Origin: Saprospiraceae bacterium
GTDB taxonomy: Bacteria; Bacteroidota; Bacteroidia; Chitinophagales; Saprospiraceae
Direction: 5' to 3'
Assembly (NCBI GenBank): GCA_016787345.1
Contig: JAEUUU010000008.1
Coordinates: 1-64,000, forward strand
Length of the DNA: 64,000 nucleotides
This document shows, piece by piece, positions 62,857-64,000 of this stretch. Positions within the stretch are counted from its first letter, which is position 1, and each line of letters starts with the position of its first letter. The notes under the pieces were generated by a model. That model was not told the origin of the DNA, ran no database searches, and saw only the letters and a program-made list of their open reading frames with translations. A program made the translations under genes and the position numbers.

Positions 62857-63207
62857 TTAATGCTTGAGCGATTTAATCCAGCCGCCGATCATACTGCCAA
62901 TTTCGTCGACCTTTCGGGCTAAATCCTGGTACTTTAAGGAGTTGTAATAACCCAACTCGAAACAAAGCCGAAAGAAGTAGCGGAGTTTTTCGAGTTGAAT
63001 ATTAGCCCTGCGAAGGCGGGCTAACTTCTCCTCGGCCGGCGAATAGTACGCTTCGATACAAATTTCGAGAACATCCGTGGCGGTATTTTGGATGCGATCA
63101 CCCAGCAAAAAGCGCTGCTGCCGTGGGAATCTCGCCAGTATTGGGACGAGGTCTTTTAGTAGCGTAAATGTTTTATTCACAATCAAATTGTCCTGATGAA
63201 GCGGCAT
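62857..63207 (-). CDS. avd: DGR accessory protein Avd
   Basis: 116 aa four-helix-bundle protein. ARFPRQQRFLLGDRIQ, LRRANIQLEKLRYFFRL, ELGYYNSLKY and the C-terminal EIGSMIGGWIKS are typical of Avd. Avd forms a basic barrel-shaped pentamer that binds the DGR reverse transcriptase and template RNA. Here it is on the minus strand, opposite to TR and RT, and its ATG (63207) overlaps the RT start (63196) by 12 bp. Confidence 0.92.
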   Translation of the reverse strand: MPLHQDNLIVNKTFTLLKDLVPILARFPRQQRFLLGDRIQNTATDVLEICIEAYYSPAEEKLARLRRANIQLEKLRYFFRLCFELGYYNSLKYQDLARKVDEIGSMIGGWIKSLKH

Positions 63208-64000
63208 ACTTTTCTTTTTGATAAGATAACGGACTTTGATAATTTATTGTCGGCTTTTTATCAGGCTCGCAAAGGCAAGCGGGACAAGCCGGCGGTTGCG
63301 GCTTTTGAGATGAATGTAGAACGCAATTTGTTTGATATACAGCAGGAATTGAAATCAAAATCCTACCTGCCCGGTGCATACACCACCTTCCTCATCCACG
63401 ATCCCAAGCAGCGCATGATCAGCACCGCGCCGTTTCGCGACCGGGTGGTACACCATGCTTTGGTGAATGTGATCGAGCCGATATTTGAAAAAACATTTGT
63501 TCACGACAGTTATGCCAACCGCAAGGGCAAAGGGACGCACCGGGCGATCGAGCGGTATCAGCACTACGCCCGGCGTTACTCCTGGGTATTGAAATGCGAC
63601 ATCCGGAAATTTTTCCCCAGTGTGGATCACGCTGTTCTGAAGCGGGAAATCCGCTGGAAAATCGCCTGTCCTGACACGCTTTGGTTGTGCGACCGAATCA
63701 TCGACGGCTCCAATACACAGGAGGCGCCCGGCGTGTACTGGCCGGGCGATTATTGTTTGCCCGGCGCGGCGGAAGCGCAGATTTGGCCACGTCGGGGGCT
63801 TCCCATCGGCAACCTGACCAGTCAGTTTTGGGCCAATGTGTACCTGAATCGTTTCGACCATTTCGTGCGGGAGACCTTGCGTGCGCCCGGCTATGTGCGC
63901 TACGTCGACGATTTTGTGTTGTTTTCCGACGATAAAAACTGGCTGCAGGCCGTGCAGGCGCCCCTGTCGGATTTTCTGGCTGTTCAGCGTTTGGCCCTGC
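63196..64000 (+). CDS. DGR reverse transcriptase (partial, runs off the window)
   Basis: 268 codons visible from ATG 63196, no stop. TAPFRDRVVHHALVN is the RT1 region, VLKCDIRKFFPSVDH is motif A with the catalytic Asp, GLPIGNLTSQFWANVYLNRF is the motif typical of DGR RTs, and YVRYVDDFVLF is motif C with YVDD. The C-terminal thumb lies beyond the window. It copies the TR RNA with adenine-specific errors, and the cDNA replaces the VR. Confidence 0.95.
   Translation, partial: MKRHTFLFDKITDFDNLLSAFYQARKGKRDKPAVAAFEMNVERNLFDIQQELKSKSYLPGAYTTFLIHDPKQRMISTAPFRDRVVHHALVNVIEPIFEKTFVHDSYANRKGKGTHRAIERYQHYARRYSWVLKCDIRKFFPSVDHAVLKREIRWKIACPDTLWLCDRIIDGSNTQEAPGVYWPGDYCLPGAAEAQIWPRRGLPIGNLTSQFWANVYLNRFDHFVRETLRAPGYVRYVDDFVLFSDDKNWLQAVQAPLSDFLAVQRLAL

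Noticed and set aside
62358-62867. 169-codon plus-strand frame crossing VR and TR
   Set aside because: It starts in a different frame inside the VR, crosses a terminator and reads the TR by chance. The TR itself is not a gene.
1-64000. tRNA or rRNA genes
   Set aside because: No cloverleaf with a CCA-type 3' end or conserved rRNA stretch was recognised by eye on either strand; a tRNAscan run would settle it.

Overview
The window is a GC-rich piece of a Bacteroidota chromosome, most likely Saprospiria or a close relative. The signs are type IX secretion (T9SS) C-terminal sorting domains, Bacteroidota promoters with a TAnnTTTG -7 box, a long Bacteroidota-type SecA, an ftsX-DUF3098-uppP cluster, a GH97 glucosidase, a TonB receptor and lipoproteins with an SCRDRRE or ACKDD lipobox region. 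The lineage is inferred from gene content only. I see no rRNA, tRNA, CRISPR array or transposase.

Layout. 1-1.1 kb: tail of a probable toxin gene and a Panacea/SocA-type antitoxin. 1.2-10.1 kb: secA, two small unknown genes, fused ftcD, and uppP-DUF3098-ftsX, all on the minus strand. 10.2-17.1 kb: a secreted protein, an O-antigen-ligase/Wzz pair, a TPR protein and a long-chain acyl-CoA ligase. 17.1-22.6 kb: a large cytochrome c/PA14/dehydrogenase/DUF1080 protein and a tandem lipoprotein pair. 22.6-28.7 kb: CNT nucleoside transporter, uridine kinase, MFS and APC transporters, aldose epimerase. 28.8-38.6 kb: a T9SS cargo protein, TonB receptor, AI-2E-type permease, GH97 and NAD kinase. 38.8-47 kb: patatin-like lipase with membrane segments, PBP1A, fasciclin lipoprotein, NupG-like permease. 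47.2-51.4 kb: LytTR regulator, LytS-type kinase and an in-frame desaturase/cytochrome fusion ORF. 51.7-59.6 kb: lipoprotein, DUF2721, rimP-nusA-infB, a DUF6364-like protein and rfbA.

The most interesting region is 59.6-64.0 kb. A TIR-domain membrane protein with its own consensus promoter is followed, 2 nt later, by a secreted formylglycine-generating-enzyme (FGE)-fold protein. The last 121 bp of that gene (VR, 62347-62467) are repeated at 62564-62684 (TR). In the first 90 positions after the conserved 5' block, all 15 differences fall on adenines of the TR; two non-A differences lie at the 3' end, as expected of an IMH/IMH* pair. An Avd gene (minus strand) and a DGR-type reverse transcriptase (plus strand, running off the window) follow. 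This is a diversity-generating retroelement (DGR) diversifying an FGE-fold binding protein that is probably co-transcribed with a TIR effector.

A second theme is repeats. At least a dozen intergenic regions hold arrays of short words, usually as inverted arms, and several arrays start exactly at a stop codon. Two loci (27.5 and 35.3 kb) share the same 25-bp core inside 37-41-bp inverted repeats, which looks like a small non-autonomous element. A 630-bp array at 46.6-47.2 kb also has inverted ends.
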